DNA from: Ephemerocybe angulata
Lineage: Eukaryota > Basidiomycota > Agaricomycetes > Agaricales > Psathyrellaceae
NCBI GenBank assembly: GCA_013368325.1
Contig: JAACJK010000164.1
Location: 186,001 to 250,000, forward strand
Reading direction: 5' to 3'
Length of the DNA stretch: 64,000 nt
The translations under genes were made by a program, and so were the position numbers. Under the pieces are notes generated by a model that was not told the DNA's origin, made no database searches, and saw only the letters and a program-made list of their open reading frames with translations. Below, in pieces: positions 32,321 through 43,995 of this stretch (position 1 is the first letter of the stretch; every line of letters starts with the position of its first letter).

Positions 32321-33670
32321 TTAGTAAAGCCCCACGAATTGGCGGACTTGTCGAAGTGTCTCTTCCGAATGTGCTTTCGCCCGCTCAGCACCGTCGTTCG
32401 CGACTTGTTTGAGGTAGGCTCTTTCGTTGCGCAGGCGTTCAAACTCGGTTCTGGGTCCGTGGAATAGGTCCTGGACCGCGTCAGTGACGAGGGATTTGAA
32501 CTCAGCGTTGCTCTTGTTCGCGTATTCCTCGGCGAGCTCTGACGGGGTCTTCCCTACGCAGGCCGCCAGGATTGTGAGAAGGTTTGCGATGCCAGGCCTG
32601 TTGATGGGGTCGTATGTGATTCCGACGGTCGAATCTGTGACTGCTAAGCGTAGCTTCGAGGTAATTTGTGAAGGGGAGTCGGTGAGGAGGATTCGAGATT
32701 GGATGTCGGGCGATGACTTGGACATTTTTGACGTCGGGTCTCGCAGCGAGAGAACGCGTTTTGACGGGGCTACTAGTTGGTAAGTCAAACGGAATCGAAC
32801 GGCGGGGTGGCGACATACTGATATCTGCTATTGGAGGGGGAAAGAAACGCTTCTTTCCTGGGACGAAAGTTCTGTTGAAGAGGTGGGCAAGTTCCCGGGA
32901 TAGTTCCAGGTGCTGCACTTGATCCTCTCCGACTGGGACGTGGGTCGCGCGGTACGCAAGGATATCGGCGGCTTGGAGGACGGGGTATGTCAAGAGGCCG
33001 GCGTTGAGCATCGACTCGTCGATTTCGGACGCGCTGTTCGCATTGCGGGAGTCGGCCAATCGTGCTTTCCACGTCGTCATTCTGCGAAGCTTGCCCACTG
33101 GGGTGATGCAGTTGAATATCCATGCTAGTTCTGTATGGCACCGGTTCTATCAATTCTTTAGAAGCGCTGCAGACTGATTGTAGAGACAACGCACGTCATC
33201 CTGGTGGAATACAATGGACCTCTTGGGGTCAATTCCAATCGCGAGAAGGGTCGCGAGCATGTCCCACCGCGACGCCGAAAGCTCCTTCGCCTTCTGTGGT
33301 AGCGTGATAGCATGCCAGCCCACGATGGAGAATATAAGTTGGTCTTCGGCGCTGGCCTCGTTTTGGAGTTTCACCCAGTTCGATAGTGCCCCTAGGTAGT
33401 TCCCTAACTGTCGACCCGTGAATACGCGCAGGGGTTCGTCGTCGGTCGCATGGCGCTCACATGAGGTACCCCGGTGGGCTGGATACCAGAGAATACAATC
33501 TTCCCGCGTCGTGGGGCTTCATTTCCAACAGCCTCAGCGCTCAGGTACCTCCTGGTTAACTGACGAACGCAGAGCGCGTTGCACTGGACGACGCGTTTCG
33601 TGGCAAGGAACATTTTTGACACAGCCACGCGCGACGCCGGCGCGATATTGGTCACGCTCTGGAGGCGCAT
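32321..33670 (-). CDS. WARS2/MSW1: Mitochondrial tryptophanyl-tRNA synthetase
   Basis: Four exons (33670-33461, 33407-33195, 33146-32821, 32774-32321) join to 400 residues. The N-terminus is basic and hydroxylated ([20 protein letters not shown]), a mitochondrial targeting peptide; Met at 33613 is an alternative start. Class I motifs are seen: [20 protein letters not shown] (HIGH-type), [66 protein letters not shown] and [10 protein letters not shown] (KMSKS loop). It charges mitochondrial tRNA-Trp. The length is normal for the family. It is divergent from MAK10 with less than 140 bp between starts. The last intron acceptor has two adjacent TAG choices, differing by one codon. Confidence 0.93.
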
Positions 33671-33747
33671 AATCCCATGGAGCTCTTTGCCCTCTACCAC
33701 CACCACCGTCCTCGTCCTAAATCTTACCTCGCGCCCCCGCGATAGCG
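33671..33747. promoter_or_regulatory. Compact divergent promoter between WARS2 and MAK10
   Basis: Only 77 bp separate the two upstream-most starts (134 bp if the downstream WARS2 Met is used). The stretch is rich in CCACCACC and GCGCCCCCGCG, with no TATA. Both genes must share or overlap their control region. Confidence 0.6.
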
Positions 33748-36373
33748 ATGGACAGCGTCCTTGATATGGCTATGTCTTCGCTGCCGGGAGACGGTATCGC
33801 GTTCGAAGATGTCACGGATCTCTTCGCCCAGGCTTCGCAGGGTACGTCCAGTCCTTGGCCGTGTGAGGAGGCGCATTCATCGATTCAAGCGAAGATATGA
33901 ACTCGGAAACGATGTACTTAATGGACGGGTTTACGCTGATGGACGCTATGAGTGCATTCGAGGTATTCAAGTTGCTGCCCTACATCCTGGCTACCACTGG
34001 AGCAATACGCAGATCGGCGAGCCGCGATTGGACACGGGTTTTGTCGGTGAGGATGGCCCACCGTCGTTCAACCCATTGGCCCCGCTGCTTCCCGAGGAAG
34101 TATGTTGGATCCTCGATCGCGCATTAGGTTACGAGGTCAGTCTCAAACACGTCGATTCGGCAGCGTTCCTGACCAGCTGCGGTAGATGGAGTGGCAAGCT
34201 GGGAACATGCTCGCCCATACGGTGTTCACGTTGACATACATATACCACCTGTCGGACATCGAAACCGACTCCATGCTGCCGGCGTTCCTCACGGAAAGCG
34301 ACCCCGACCGCCCTATAGAACTCATAACATGCGTTCTTGGCCCCTGCGTACAAGGCCTGCTGAAATGCGTCGACTTGACATGGCGAGATTTGCAGAATAA
34401 TGACCTCATTGAAGATGTGAGAGTCAGCGTAATTCAGGATACAAAGCTGTGCTGATAAGTGACTAGACAGAGGACTGGCAAAGCGACAGATGCGAGGTGC
34501 CCGTCCTGGAAGGGGTGCCTGTGCAGTTCGTAATCGAGAAGCTGAACTGGGCAGCTAGGTTTGTTGCAACGTCTCCAAGAGGTACGGGCAAGTAAATCCC
34601 TATTTCGATACTCTGCTAAAAACCGCAAATAGTTCCTGATAAATGGAGGAAACCGCTTGGAGCTCGGATTTTGCTTCGGAAGGTAACCTGAACGCATCGT
34701 CATCTGAGCTTTCAACTGAATGCTGGTGCAGGCGCTTTTGGAGCTTCTCAACACCAACCTATGCAGGCTTCACGTCAAATATCAAAGCCTCCTGGACCAA
34801 GCGCGAGACTGCATTCTATATCTCAAGTCTCAACCCCCAGTCGAAATATCCAAGGACTCTGCGGCACATTCCGCCTTTGATCCATACATCTCTCGCCGTT
34901 TGAATACTAGTGTCCCTGTGCGCGTAATCCCGCTGGGACCACCAAGCGAAACCTGGGATCGTGTCAGGACTCTGATCGAATCGTTGCAAGAAGTCAAGAG
35001 GCTGACCCTCTGCCAAAATCCGACGACCTGGGAAATTGCTGGGAAGCTACGCGTCTGGCTCAAAGACGCGCCCAGGCCTGCATACGTGCGGTCGCTAGCA
35101 CAGGTCAGTCGCGTCGTTTGCTTCATGACCGCCGTTGGTTAATCCCCTTCCAGACCTCGTTTTATAACGGCCTCTTGATCCTCGACCAATACAGCTTCAC
35201 ATGGACACTAGACCAACTCTTTGCTGAGGTGACCGGCCATACTTGGACAAATCTCGCCGCCGCCATAAAGGCAACCTGGAAATCCCCAACAGCTCCCCCT
35301 ATACCCCAAATAGAGCGACACCTGTATAAGGTATCTCGCACTGTCTTCTACACCGATCTATCTTGTTGAACTCCGTTTAGCTGGCCATCAGCCAAGTTAA
35401 GTCGCTCTGGCTCAACCCTCCTCGCCTGCGGCGATATATGATGCGGTCTGTCGTGGATTGGCATACCGTTTACGATTTTTCTCTTGATATTGCCAATACG
35501 ATACGTGACGAGGTGAGTGTACCATTTGACCAAGATCTCATGTGTGCTGACGAAGTATCAGGGTCATATCGCTGCGAAACTGCCCCGTATCATCGCATCT
35601 TTCCGCTTGGAAGCTATGCGCGAAATCACCCTCTCTGGATTCCAGTTAGAGCTCTACGCACCCCCCGAACGACCGCACGCATACTGGTACACAGCAAAGG
35701 TCATCGAGGCACACATCGAGTGCTACGACGACATCCTCCCAACCCTGGCGAAGGACTCTAAACCGTACGAGGAAACGCTGTATCGTCAACGGGTCTTGTT
35801 GGCGCTTAGCGCTCTATGTACCGCTGTGTACCTTGTCACGATCCCGATGATCCCGCTGGATTGGGAAGAGGTCCAGCCGGCGTTTGAGAGGCGGTATAAG
35901 TGGGCGTTCCGACCTGAGTATCAGAGGTGTAGGGCAGCGCCGCTTGTGCAGCCGGATTTGTATGAGTTCATGAGGGGCATTGATGTGCGTTTCTGTTGTT
36001 GTTATTTTTGTGGCCTTCGTGCTTTAATAACTAACCTTTTTAAAAGGACGAGAATTTGCCGCCGAGGGAGCATGTACAGTTTGCGAAGAGCATTTTGACT
36101 GAGCTTGTTGCATCCGGATGTGCTGGGGGATGGGTGGGGCAGTGGGCGCCTGAGCGGGTACGGGTACGTGCAATCAACCATTCCATTATCTTCGTTGCAA
36201 ACTAAGACAGCCACGCGCAGTTCTTGAAAGGCCTCTTGAGCATCTGCGAGAACCTTGCGGCGCTGCCGGATTCCATTGAGGGGTTGGAGTTTTTCGATCC
36301 GAAGAAGGAGTTGAAGTGGGATCCTGTGAATGGCCATCCGTGGTTTCCTGCTGTTGTGGAGCCGCCCAGCTAG
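33748..36373 (+). CDS. MAK10: NatC N-terminal acetyltransferase subunit Mak10/Naa35
   Basis: Twelve exons (33748-33841, 33895-33962, 34013-34135, 34186-34416, 34467-34581, 34633-34682, 34732-35103, 35154-35330, 35381-35512, 35562-35984, 36047-36163, 36221-36373) add to exactly 685 codons. The signature is YLMDGFTLMDAMSAFEIGEPRLDTGF, matching the Mak10 motif FxLxEAMSAxEIxDPKMDxG. Later come LPEEVCWILDRALGYEMEWQAGNMLAHTVFTLTYIYHL and GFQLELYAPPERPHAYWYTAKV, both strongly conserved in Mak10. It is the auxiliary ribosome-associating subunit of NatC, acetylating nascent chains starting with Met plus a hydrophobic residue. Length fits the family. The first exon encodes an acidic lead (DGIAFEDVTDLFAQA). 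It is intact and divergent with WARS2. Confidence 0.92.
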
Positions 36374-36442
36374 GGCGGCTGAAGAAGAGGAATAAAATAT
36401 TGGATCCTGTATGTATTATTTTGTGCTTTATTTTATCCTAAT

Positions 36443-36850
36443 CTAGATGTTTCGTAGCCTCAAAGCGAGGCCAGTCTCCTGGGTTTGTAGTTTTGTAGAA
36501 TGGCCATTTTCTTTGGCGACCCCTGGTACCGGTGTCGAAAGCAAGCTACGCCGGCTGCAGATTATCACAACCCTGTGCAAACTTGCTAAGCGCATTTGAA
36601 GGGTATCTAGGCCGGCAGCATGCGCGGAGTCGAATGGGGACAGCGGCACTAGCATGTTACTGCGGTATTCCACGTCTTGGGACGAGACCTTCCGGAGGTG
36701 GAGAACCATACGTGTGGATAGGATGCAATGAATTCCGCGCTGGGTCTGTAGGGCAGGAGGGTGCGTTAACTGTGGTTGACCGAAGATTTGTAGAAGATAG
36801 GGCCGCACATTGCTAACAAGTAAATGTACTCTTCGATCGCCATGTAACAC
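36443..36850 (-). pseudogene. Last two exons of a DUF6533 gene, relic
   Basis: The minus strand reads TYIYLLA (about 36830-36809), a GTGCGG donor, an intron ending ccctacag near 36755, then QRGIHCILSTRMVLHLRKVSSQD and onward to a stop at 36443. GYIYLL / RMVLHLR are the last two exons of the family, with the intron in the same place as in genes A and H. Nothing resembling the DUF6533 core or the other helices lies upstream within 0.5 kb. The tail is open but unlike other members. Confidence 0.65.
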
Positions 36851-37404
36851 GATCTCCCGACGCCTCCGCATGTTCAACACGCGCGATCGTCTCTCCCCAT
36901 CTTGCCTCTCGTCTTCCTCCTCTCGCAACTCGCTGAGGGTGCCTCCTCATCTCGCCTTTCAAATTTCTTTCTCCTGTATTCGGGTAGACTCACATTGGGC
37001 TCACGAACGGAAGGTTACAGAAACCGCCACCGCCAAGGAGCACAAGTCAAGGCTCGGGTGGCCTAAATAGCGGCGATGAACAACGAGGGCAAGCCAACGC
37101 CGACGTCGACGTCGACATAATGACGAGGAACGCGAAGAAGGGCATCATCGCCAGGAACACCCAAATCCCTGTTCAAAGAAGAAAAACGACGGGTTGCAAG
37201 CGAGGCATTGCAAATGCTTTTGGAAAAGAGTGCAAAGTAATGCCCCTTTAAATTCCAAGGCTCAAACTTGGGACGGGTTCAACGTTGGGTCCTAGCCCTG
37301 TGGAAAACATCACGAGTCTCGGCCGTCACGATCGCGGCAAAATGGAACGGGCGCTTAATCCTGATCCGACGTCTCCCGCTCCTCCCTTTCGGAGGCAAAA
37401 GCTA
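36851..37404. other. Intergenic, no supported gene
   Basis: CGACGTCGACGTCGACAT simple repeats occur near 37103-37120. A T-arm-like 17-mer (ccaag-tttgagc-cttgg, minus strand, 37258-37275) stands alone. Confidence 0.4.
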
Positions 37405-37524
37405 TGCTCCTTGCAAGGCTCGAACTTGCGACCTTCAGATTGTATGGGTAATCCCACTCATTGTTACGCAATTTCTTACGTAATAGTATGAGACTGACGC
37501 TCTAGCCAACTGAGCCAAAGAAGC
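37405..37524 (-). tRNA. tRNA-Met (CAT anticodon, elongator type) with 46-nt intron
   Basis: The minus strand reads acceptor GCTTCTT, D-arm GCTCAGTTGGCTAGAGC, anticodon arm TCAGTCTCATA, a 46-nt intron (about 37486-37441), ATCTGA, variable AGGTC, T-arm GCAAG-TTCGAGC-CTTGC, and acceptor AAGGAGC plus discriminator A at 37405. Acceptor bases pair through all seven positions (one T-G). The anticodon loop and stem match the fungal elongator tRNA-Met pattern (GCGTCAGTCTCATAATCTGA) once the intron is removed. The intron sits one base 3' of the anticodon, the standard position. It is a Pol III gene with A and B boxes inside. Confidence 0.9.
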
Positions 37525-37752
37525 TGTGGGAGGAGGTATAGTGGCCGCAATATGACGCGCAAATAGACGCCCGGAAGCCCAACCAGCTTTTTGTCTGAAA
37601 AAAGTCCAAAAAGTCACGTTTTCGCTGAATTCCTCGTGTACCGGCAGGAGGGAGCGAACGATCGAGCGCTCTTCGAATGTTTTGATTCCAGGCAAGGTCG
37701 GACTGTCTCGGACATCAAATGCTGAACCCCCCACTTGTCTTCAACTACCATC

Positions 37753-39198
37753 ATGTCGGCGAAACTTGCTTATCAGAAGCCATCCGTGACTCTCCCAGAA
37801 ATACCTCCAGAGATATGGATCGAGATACTGCGGCTGGCCACCGATGTTCCAGACAGCTTGGAGCATCCGCAACTACTGGTAGATCCCAAGCATTCTTGCA
37901 CTTTCAGGTTGTCGGGTCCTGCCACTCGAAGGCACAAAGCTGCGCTTGTGAGTTTCCACGGGTTCATGTTTTGCGTTGAAAATGACTTGCCGTCTCCTTC
38001 AGATCACCAAACGGTACATTGTTCTCGTCTGCCGCGAGTGGTATGCCATCGGGATGCCGTTCCTCTACGAGCACATCTCCATCACCCGCCCTCGTCACGT
38101 CCACCAGCTCCCTGAAACACTATCAAAGACCATGACGCGAGGCGAGGTTAGGGAACCACTCGCTTTTGGCTACTTCGTCAAAAGGCTAGACATGACTGCC
38201 ATGGCTCTGGACCCAGTAGATTGGTCGGATGAAGGGTGTGGTACCAGCCTGCGCCAAGTTCTTGACCTCACCCCGAACCTTGTCACTTTAAACATGTCTT
38301 CGACGAGATCACTTCTTCGGCAGATCGAGCGAATTCCAAGGGCAGCTATCCCAGGACTCCGAAACCTTAATTGGACCAGAACAGGTATCTCGCCCGAAAG
38401 AGGGTTCAAACTGTTTCATACCGAGTTTTTGGACTCGCACCCACATATCGAAAACTTGGACCTCGTATCTCTGTATCTCAGCCCGCATTTCGAAGACAAA
38501 GATCCCCATATGTGGCCTTCCATTCGCAGACTGAAATGCTTCCCATCCTCCCATATGATAAAAGAAACGAGTCACCAGTTCTACCCCGGTTCCTTCCCCA
38601 ACCTCGAAGATGCATTTTTTATCGTTCGTTTCGACGGTCTTGCCTATCTGAACTCGAAGTTCTGTCTTGCGTATGGACGGCGGCTCAAGGTCGTTCACCT
38701 GAATGACTATGAGTTATGGCGCTCGAGTGACATTATGACCCAGGATTTCCAATCGCTTCGAGATTGGTGCCCTATGTTGGAGGAGATAAACTTTACCAGC
38801 CCGCATAGCAGCGTCATACCTTCTTGCGCAGTGGCTTCGACAATTGTCCTTCAAGGCATACGCACCGTTGGTTTCCACGCATCGATGTACCAGCTATCAA
38901 AACAACAGGCGAAGGCCTTCTTGCGGAACATCATCTCTTGGGCCCAAAGTCCGGCGACGCCCAACGCACGCATCCTCCGACTCATTTCGGAGGAGAACAT
39001 CCTGCATCCTCCGACTCATTTCGGAGGAGAACATCCTGCATCCTCCGACTCATTTCGGAGGAGAACATCCTGCATCTGCAGAGCAAGCATGCTAAGCTCT
39101 TTGACGCATTTTTGAAGGATTGTGTTTCCCTTGGTGCAGTTGTATTGGACAACTTTCGGAAGCCTCTGTACCCGAAGAACGATGAACTTCTACTTTAG
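37753..39198 (+). CDS. F-box protein, C-terminus shifted by a 34-bp triplication
   Basis: Exon 1 is 37753-37947 (MSAKLAYQKPSV; F-box start LPEIPPEIWIEILRLATDVPDS) and exon 2 begins at 38003 (ITKRYIVLVCREWYAIGMPFLYEHISI). An LRR-like region follows: VRQVLDLTPNLVTLNMSST, FLDSHPHIENLDLVSLYLS, LRDWCPMLEEINFTSP. Three perfect copies of a 34-bp unit (38971-39072) then shift the frame: the running frame stops at 39115, while the original C-terminus (ILRLISEENILHLQSKHAKLF...YPKNDELLL, stop 39198) is one frame away. One copy of the unit restores a continuous gene. It is a paralogue of 45265-46681 and 60457-61768, with the same intron position. The product is a likely SCF adaptor with an altered tail, or a new pseudogene. 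Confidence 0.75.
38971..39072 (+). repeat. 34-bp unit x3, perfect, with internal hairpin
   Basis: Units at 38971-39004, 39005-39038 and 39039-39072 are identical. Each holds CCTCCGA-ctcatt-TCGGAGG, a 7-bp hairpin that favours slippage. Thirty-four is not a multiple of three, so the two extra copies shift the frame of the host gene. Confidence 0.9.
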
Positions 39199-39428
39199 TT
39201 ACGCCGGTCCTCTCCTCGCGAATCATTACACAGCACTATTTGGACCCGAATGCGGCTGAAAATGGAAGTTGGAACACCTCACCTAGCTCTGGCCGGTGTA
39301 TGCATATTCTCGGCCGTTTGGATCTCGCCCTGGAAGGATAAAAATGTACAATGGGCTCACACATCGTATGCACCGTTTCTCTAAAAGGATGGGTGGTTAT
39401 AGCTTTCTATGTATGCCCCTAGGCCCAG

Positions 39429-41242
39429 CTATATCGGCCTTTCAGGGTCTCGTTTTCTCGTTTCGGGCGTCCGCTCGGGGAGCTCGATATCCTCTGAGTG
39501 GGCTCCAGGAAAGTACGACACGCTATTTCCTCGTGATAGATCGGCCGAAAATTGCATGGTGTTTCGTAGTTTCAATGAAGCCAGTAACGGGTTCTGCCCA
39601 AAGCGAGGCGGGCCTGTCTCGTCGTTTGCGGTCAGTCCTTCGGAGAGACCCGTCGGTGAGCTCCCGTTCGCGAAGCCGCGCAGGTGGAGGATCATGCGAC
39701 CTGAGAGGACGCTGTGCATCACGCGTTGGAGGCTACGGCGTCCAACAGTGTCAGGTACAGTGTATGAAGAAGAGAATACGACGTACACTACGATAAGGAA
39801 GCGGTACTCCGGCTAGACGTACATGTCAGTTCTAGATGCTTCAATCGGTAAACCAGGAACTCACCGGGCCAACAAGATCAACGATCATGTTGCCAATGGA
39901 GATTGCTATTAAGGACAGGAACAGAGGGCACAGAAGTCACGTCAATATCGCCACGCGCTTCATTCCTTTCATTAGCTTACCCGAGAGGATCAGGAAGTAG
40001 AAAAAGCCATCCAGATAAAAGGTTTTGATGAGAGGGCTGCGAAGGTCGCGGAACTTTGTCAATCCAATAAAGAAAGTGATAAAGAGTATCACTACGAAGG
40101 TGGGAATCTCAGCAAGGCGAGTTTTATGAACGGTGGGCTATGGCTTACCTAGTTCGTTCGCGAGAATCAAACCGAAGAGCGCCGAAAGCATAGAATTTTG
40201 AATTTTTTTCTTTGGAGGTAAAGGGAGACATCCTATGACTGTTGGGAGAGGCGACGGACCAACTACAGAGTTGTCATGAGGAAGCACGTTCGTCAATGGG
40301 AATAATACTTCACGCACATTCCAGTCCGAAAAGGAAGTGGCCGAAGAGGACGGCCTCTACCAGGTGAACAGCCTAAAAAAAGAGTGAATTAAGCAAGCAA
40401 CGCAACGTCTTCAACCTCCACTGACCGTGTACTGAGCCGTCAGGTAAATCAGAAGCTTCCTGTTTCGACCCGAGAGCGCCCAGACGCGCAGGAAGAGGAT
40501 AGCTTCGGCCACCGCAACACCTACAAGCAGGGAAACTGAGTAAACAGGGAGCCTTGAAGTCAGCACAAGGCGAGAATGGGGAACAGGCTCCCTCTCGGAT
40601 GACACCACGCACTCGTTTCGACGATGAACAGGACTTGGCATGTCTATCGGATACGCCAGGGAAGGCTTCATCAAACCACTGAATTTGCAAATGAAGCTAA
40701 ACCACCCACTCTCGGAGGTAAGCCTAGGGATGTGTGAACTAAACAAGAACGTTAGCTTGTATTAAACCCTCGGTTGCTCTGAGTTCTCACAATATATGGC
40801 CAATGGGACATCGAAAAAGGCGAGATATCGCGTCAGAAAGAATAGGGCCTTCGCAAAGCTCCATTTCGCTTTCCACATCATGGATACCTGTTCAGAGGAG
40901 TTTCAAAAAATACCAGAGTCGCCGAGATACCAAGTCGTACCTCAGCTTCAAAAGTGCCTATATAGTCGACCACCTTCGAAACCAACACCGGGTTCAATTA
41001 AACGATTCAACTTTCGAAGTTGGATGCCTACCAGTAGCGCAAGCGCAGCAACTGTTCATTGAGAGAGTATTCATGAGATTTCATCCTCTGAAGGGTAGTC
41101 AGGTACGTACCATCGACATACTAGAGAAAATCAGGGGGTTCGGATGAGGAGAACCTCCTGGGAAGCACTTGTTGGCACGTACCTTGGTGTTTTTCTGTCG
41201 TCCTGCCGATGCAAGGATAGCTTGTATGCTAGGACTACTCAT
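39429..41242 (-). CDS. DUF6533 multi-pass membrane protein (gene F)
   Basis: The start MSSPSIQAILASAGRQKNTK (41242-41183) is followed by the 10-nt exon 41120-41111, a short exon AALALL, VVDYIGTFEAE, and the core VSMMWKAKWSFAKALFFLTRYLAFFDVPLAIYC. Further exons include AEAILFLRVWALSGRNRKLLIYLTAQYTV. The last exon (about 39770-39429) reads LQRVMHSVLSGRMILHLRG and has a long polar tail ending DPERPI. The sub-lineage differs from A/D/H in the core (MMWKAKWS) and in RMILHLR. It forms a tandem pair with gene G, with homologous 5' flanks. Function is unknown; about seven helices. Confidence 0.78.
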
Positions 41243-42152
41243 ACTAAAGAAAGATTAGAAGCGAGTTCTTGAGCGAGGCTGTTGGCCTAAGTTGTTGGTT
41301 CAGGGTGAACACCAAGCAGCCTCTTCAGGTGTTCGCATATAGTTAGCGGGGCGGGTGGGGGAGAAAAGGAGAGCGGCGTTGTCGTGTGAGTTCTTATATA
41401 TGTATATATCCCAAGCCTGCCTTTTCGTTGCAGCATAGCGTCACAGCTCGGGACGCGCTGGCAGCATTCTCGTCGCCTCAGGTGGTCTGGCCGGTAATGA
41501 ATGAATGAACGCCGCTGTTAACTGAATGGTTCGGATGTAGTTTCCGAATGTTTTCCTTTGGTTTTCCCTCGGGAGTACCTCGTTGACAATAATCAGTGGC
41601 GGTTGCTCGGTCGTCGGTGGTCTAGAGCACAGGCAGCGAGGAGGATATCTACATACATACCCCATCCTTGGCAGCTTCGAGAAGTGCAAATGATGCACGT
41701 CTCTACGTTGACAAGGGATCCAATGAGTTCAATCATTCGTGGTAGAAAGATATATACACACCTGTGGGTCCGTCAATACAGTCGTTTCTAATCGGAGACT
41801 ACACCACGAGGAACGGCTCGTGTGGCGCAACCTCGCTGGCGTCGATTGTCAGACGCATCTTGGGTCAGTCGCATCTTCTACTTTGAAGTTCTAGCAATTT
41901 TCACTCAGGACAAGGCTTGATGGGCTTATCCTGTCATTCAGTGGCTTATGAACATTCTCCCGGAGTATCTGGGAGAGCACCGGCAGTAGAACTTGAAAGA
42001 GTAGTGATTGAGCGAGGACCACATTCGCTGAGTAACTGCGAAGAAATGCTCGGGATTCACCGGCACACTATCCCACGTCATGTCTTTGACTAATCATCAA
42101 TAAGCGCCCAATGACTCGGAGCAAGGGTGAGATCTGCACTCACCTTCTAAAA
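41243..42152. other. 5' flank of gene F, homologous to 5' flank of gene G
   Basis: Blocks at about 41595-41640 (agtggcggt-gctcggtcgtcggtggt) and 42045-42115 (ctatcccacg..., taagcgccca) reappear at 44120-44165 and 44440-44500 upstream of gene G. No gene is seen. Confidence 0.5.
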
Positions 42153-43995
42153 CTACAGGGGAACACATAGCGGCTCTTCGGGACTGGTTTTGCGTAGTCG
42201 GGATGGCTGCTCAGAAAGCTCGATATCCTCTAAAAGAGTTCCTGGGAAAGCCGACGCAGTCCTTTTGACAGTGCGCTTCAAATCAGTTGAGACGGCCATG
42301 GGACTCTGCCTTCCCAAGAATGCTGATAGAGGTCGCGAGGCTTCTCCACTGTTCCCGGTTTGTACATTGGACGTGGGCGGTTTTGTGCCGTCATTAGCGG
42401 CGCCACGCAAATGGAGGATCATGCGAGTGGAGAGAATACTGTGCATCACGCGCTGAAGCCTATGGCGTTCGACGGCGTTGGATAAGGAATTCGGAAAAAA
42501 AAGGATGAACATACACCACTAGGCCAAGAAAACGATACTCAGGCTATGGCGAGAGGGTTAGTTAGAGAGGCCCCGCAGAAATGCAGAACTTACCGGCCCG
42601 ACAAGATCGACGACGACATTGGTAGTAGAGATTGCTAAGAGGATATAAGGATGCGGCCTCAGCGAGAGACTCACATGGAAAACTAATGAGCGACTTGCCT
42701 GACAAAACAAGAAAATATGAAAAACCATCGACATAGAATACTCTTATTAGTGGGTTCCGAAAGTCTCGAAACTTCCTTAGTCCAATAACAAATGTGATGA
42801 AAAGAATTGCTGCAGAGAGAAAATAAGTATACACGACGCAGTCGATTTCTTGGGATGTTGCCCGGTACTCACATAGCTCATTTGCAACAATCAGCCCGAA
42901 GAGGGCCGATAAAAGGGTATTCAGGGTCTTCGATTTCGGAGGCAGAGGAAAACACCCGATGATTCCAGGGAGGGGTGAGGATGACGGTCCAACTACACCG
43001 TTGCTGTCAGCATGTGGAGGGGAGTTCAACATCCAACCCAACGAGTGGAGCGCACGTACATTCCAGGCTACCTATGAAAAGACCAAAGAGCACCGCTTGA
43101 ACAAGGTGGACCGCCTGCGAGATTTAAGTCAGGCTCGCCTTTGCAGCGATGATTTGCGTTTTTTCCGGTTACTACTCACAGTAAAATGAAATATGAGGTA
43201 GATCGAAAGGATTCTGTCACGGCCTGAGATAGCCCACACTCGCAGGAAGAGGATTGCTTCAGCCAGCGCGATACCAACCAGTATCGAGCCTAGATGGAAG
43301 GGACATCAGCGTCATGCGCATTGAAAGGAAGATGTGTCTCTTGTAGTACGTACTTGTTACAGAGACGAACATAACATGGCATGTCTATGAGTAGGCCAAT
43401 ACCCCGTCAGGAGGCGGGACACCGACGGTCCGTGACTCGTGCTAGGCTCACTCACTTTCCCCGTAAGACCTGAAGTTGTATGGACTTGAAAAAAATGTTA
43501 GCTTGGGCAAGTGCCTTGATTTCAGCCTTGGGTATCTCTTACAATAAACTGCGAATGGAACATCCAGAAATGCGAGATACCGCGAAAGAAAGAACAGGGC
43601 CTTTGCGACACTCCATTTCGTTCCCCACATCGTGGTCATCTATCAAAGAGATAGTAAGCACTCCAGCCTCGCCAAAATACTAGGTTGCCTACTTCCACCT
43701 CCAGAGTACCCACATAGTCGACCACCTTTACTGCGTCAAACTTGGTGATTGGGCTTAAGAAATATACAGCTCACCAGCAATGCAAGGGAAGCCACTGTAT
43801 ATCCAAGAACGCTGTGAGATTAAACGCCTTGGGGCAAGAAGCACGCACCATCCAGATACTGAGATTCGGACGATGGGCAGTCCAGATATTTGAGCGTCAC
43901 GAATTGAGGTCTGAAGGGATGTAAGGAACTCGGACCTTCGTAATATTCTGTCGCGCCGCCGAGGCGAAAAGCGCTTTGAGACTGTGGCCACTCAT
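42153..43995 (-). CDS. DUF6533 multi-pass membrane protein (gene G)
   Basis: The start MSGHSLKALFASAARQNITK lies at 43995. It is followed by the 10-nt exon 43858-43849, exons encoding ASLALL, VVDYVGTLEVE, and the core MTTMWGTKWSVAKALFFLSRYLAFLDVPFAVYC. The last exon reads LQRVMHSILSTRMILHLRGAAND with a polar tail ending EEPLCVPL. It is a tandem paralogue of gene F, about 2.75 kb apart start to start. The first donor is GTCCGA, weaker than in F (GTACGT). The reading frame seems intact. Function is unknown. Confidence 0.76.

Noticed and set aside
37258..37275. T-arm-like 5-bp stem with 7-nt loop, minus strand
   Set aside because: It stands alone, and the rest of a tRNA cloverleaf does not fold around it. 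Possibly a tRNA fragment, but not supportable.
38971..39072. CRISPR-like repeat array
   Set aside because: The three units are directly adjacent without spacers and lie in a eukaryotic coding exon. It is a tandem duplication.
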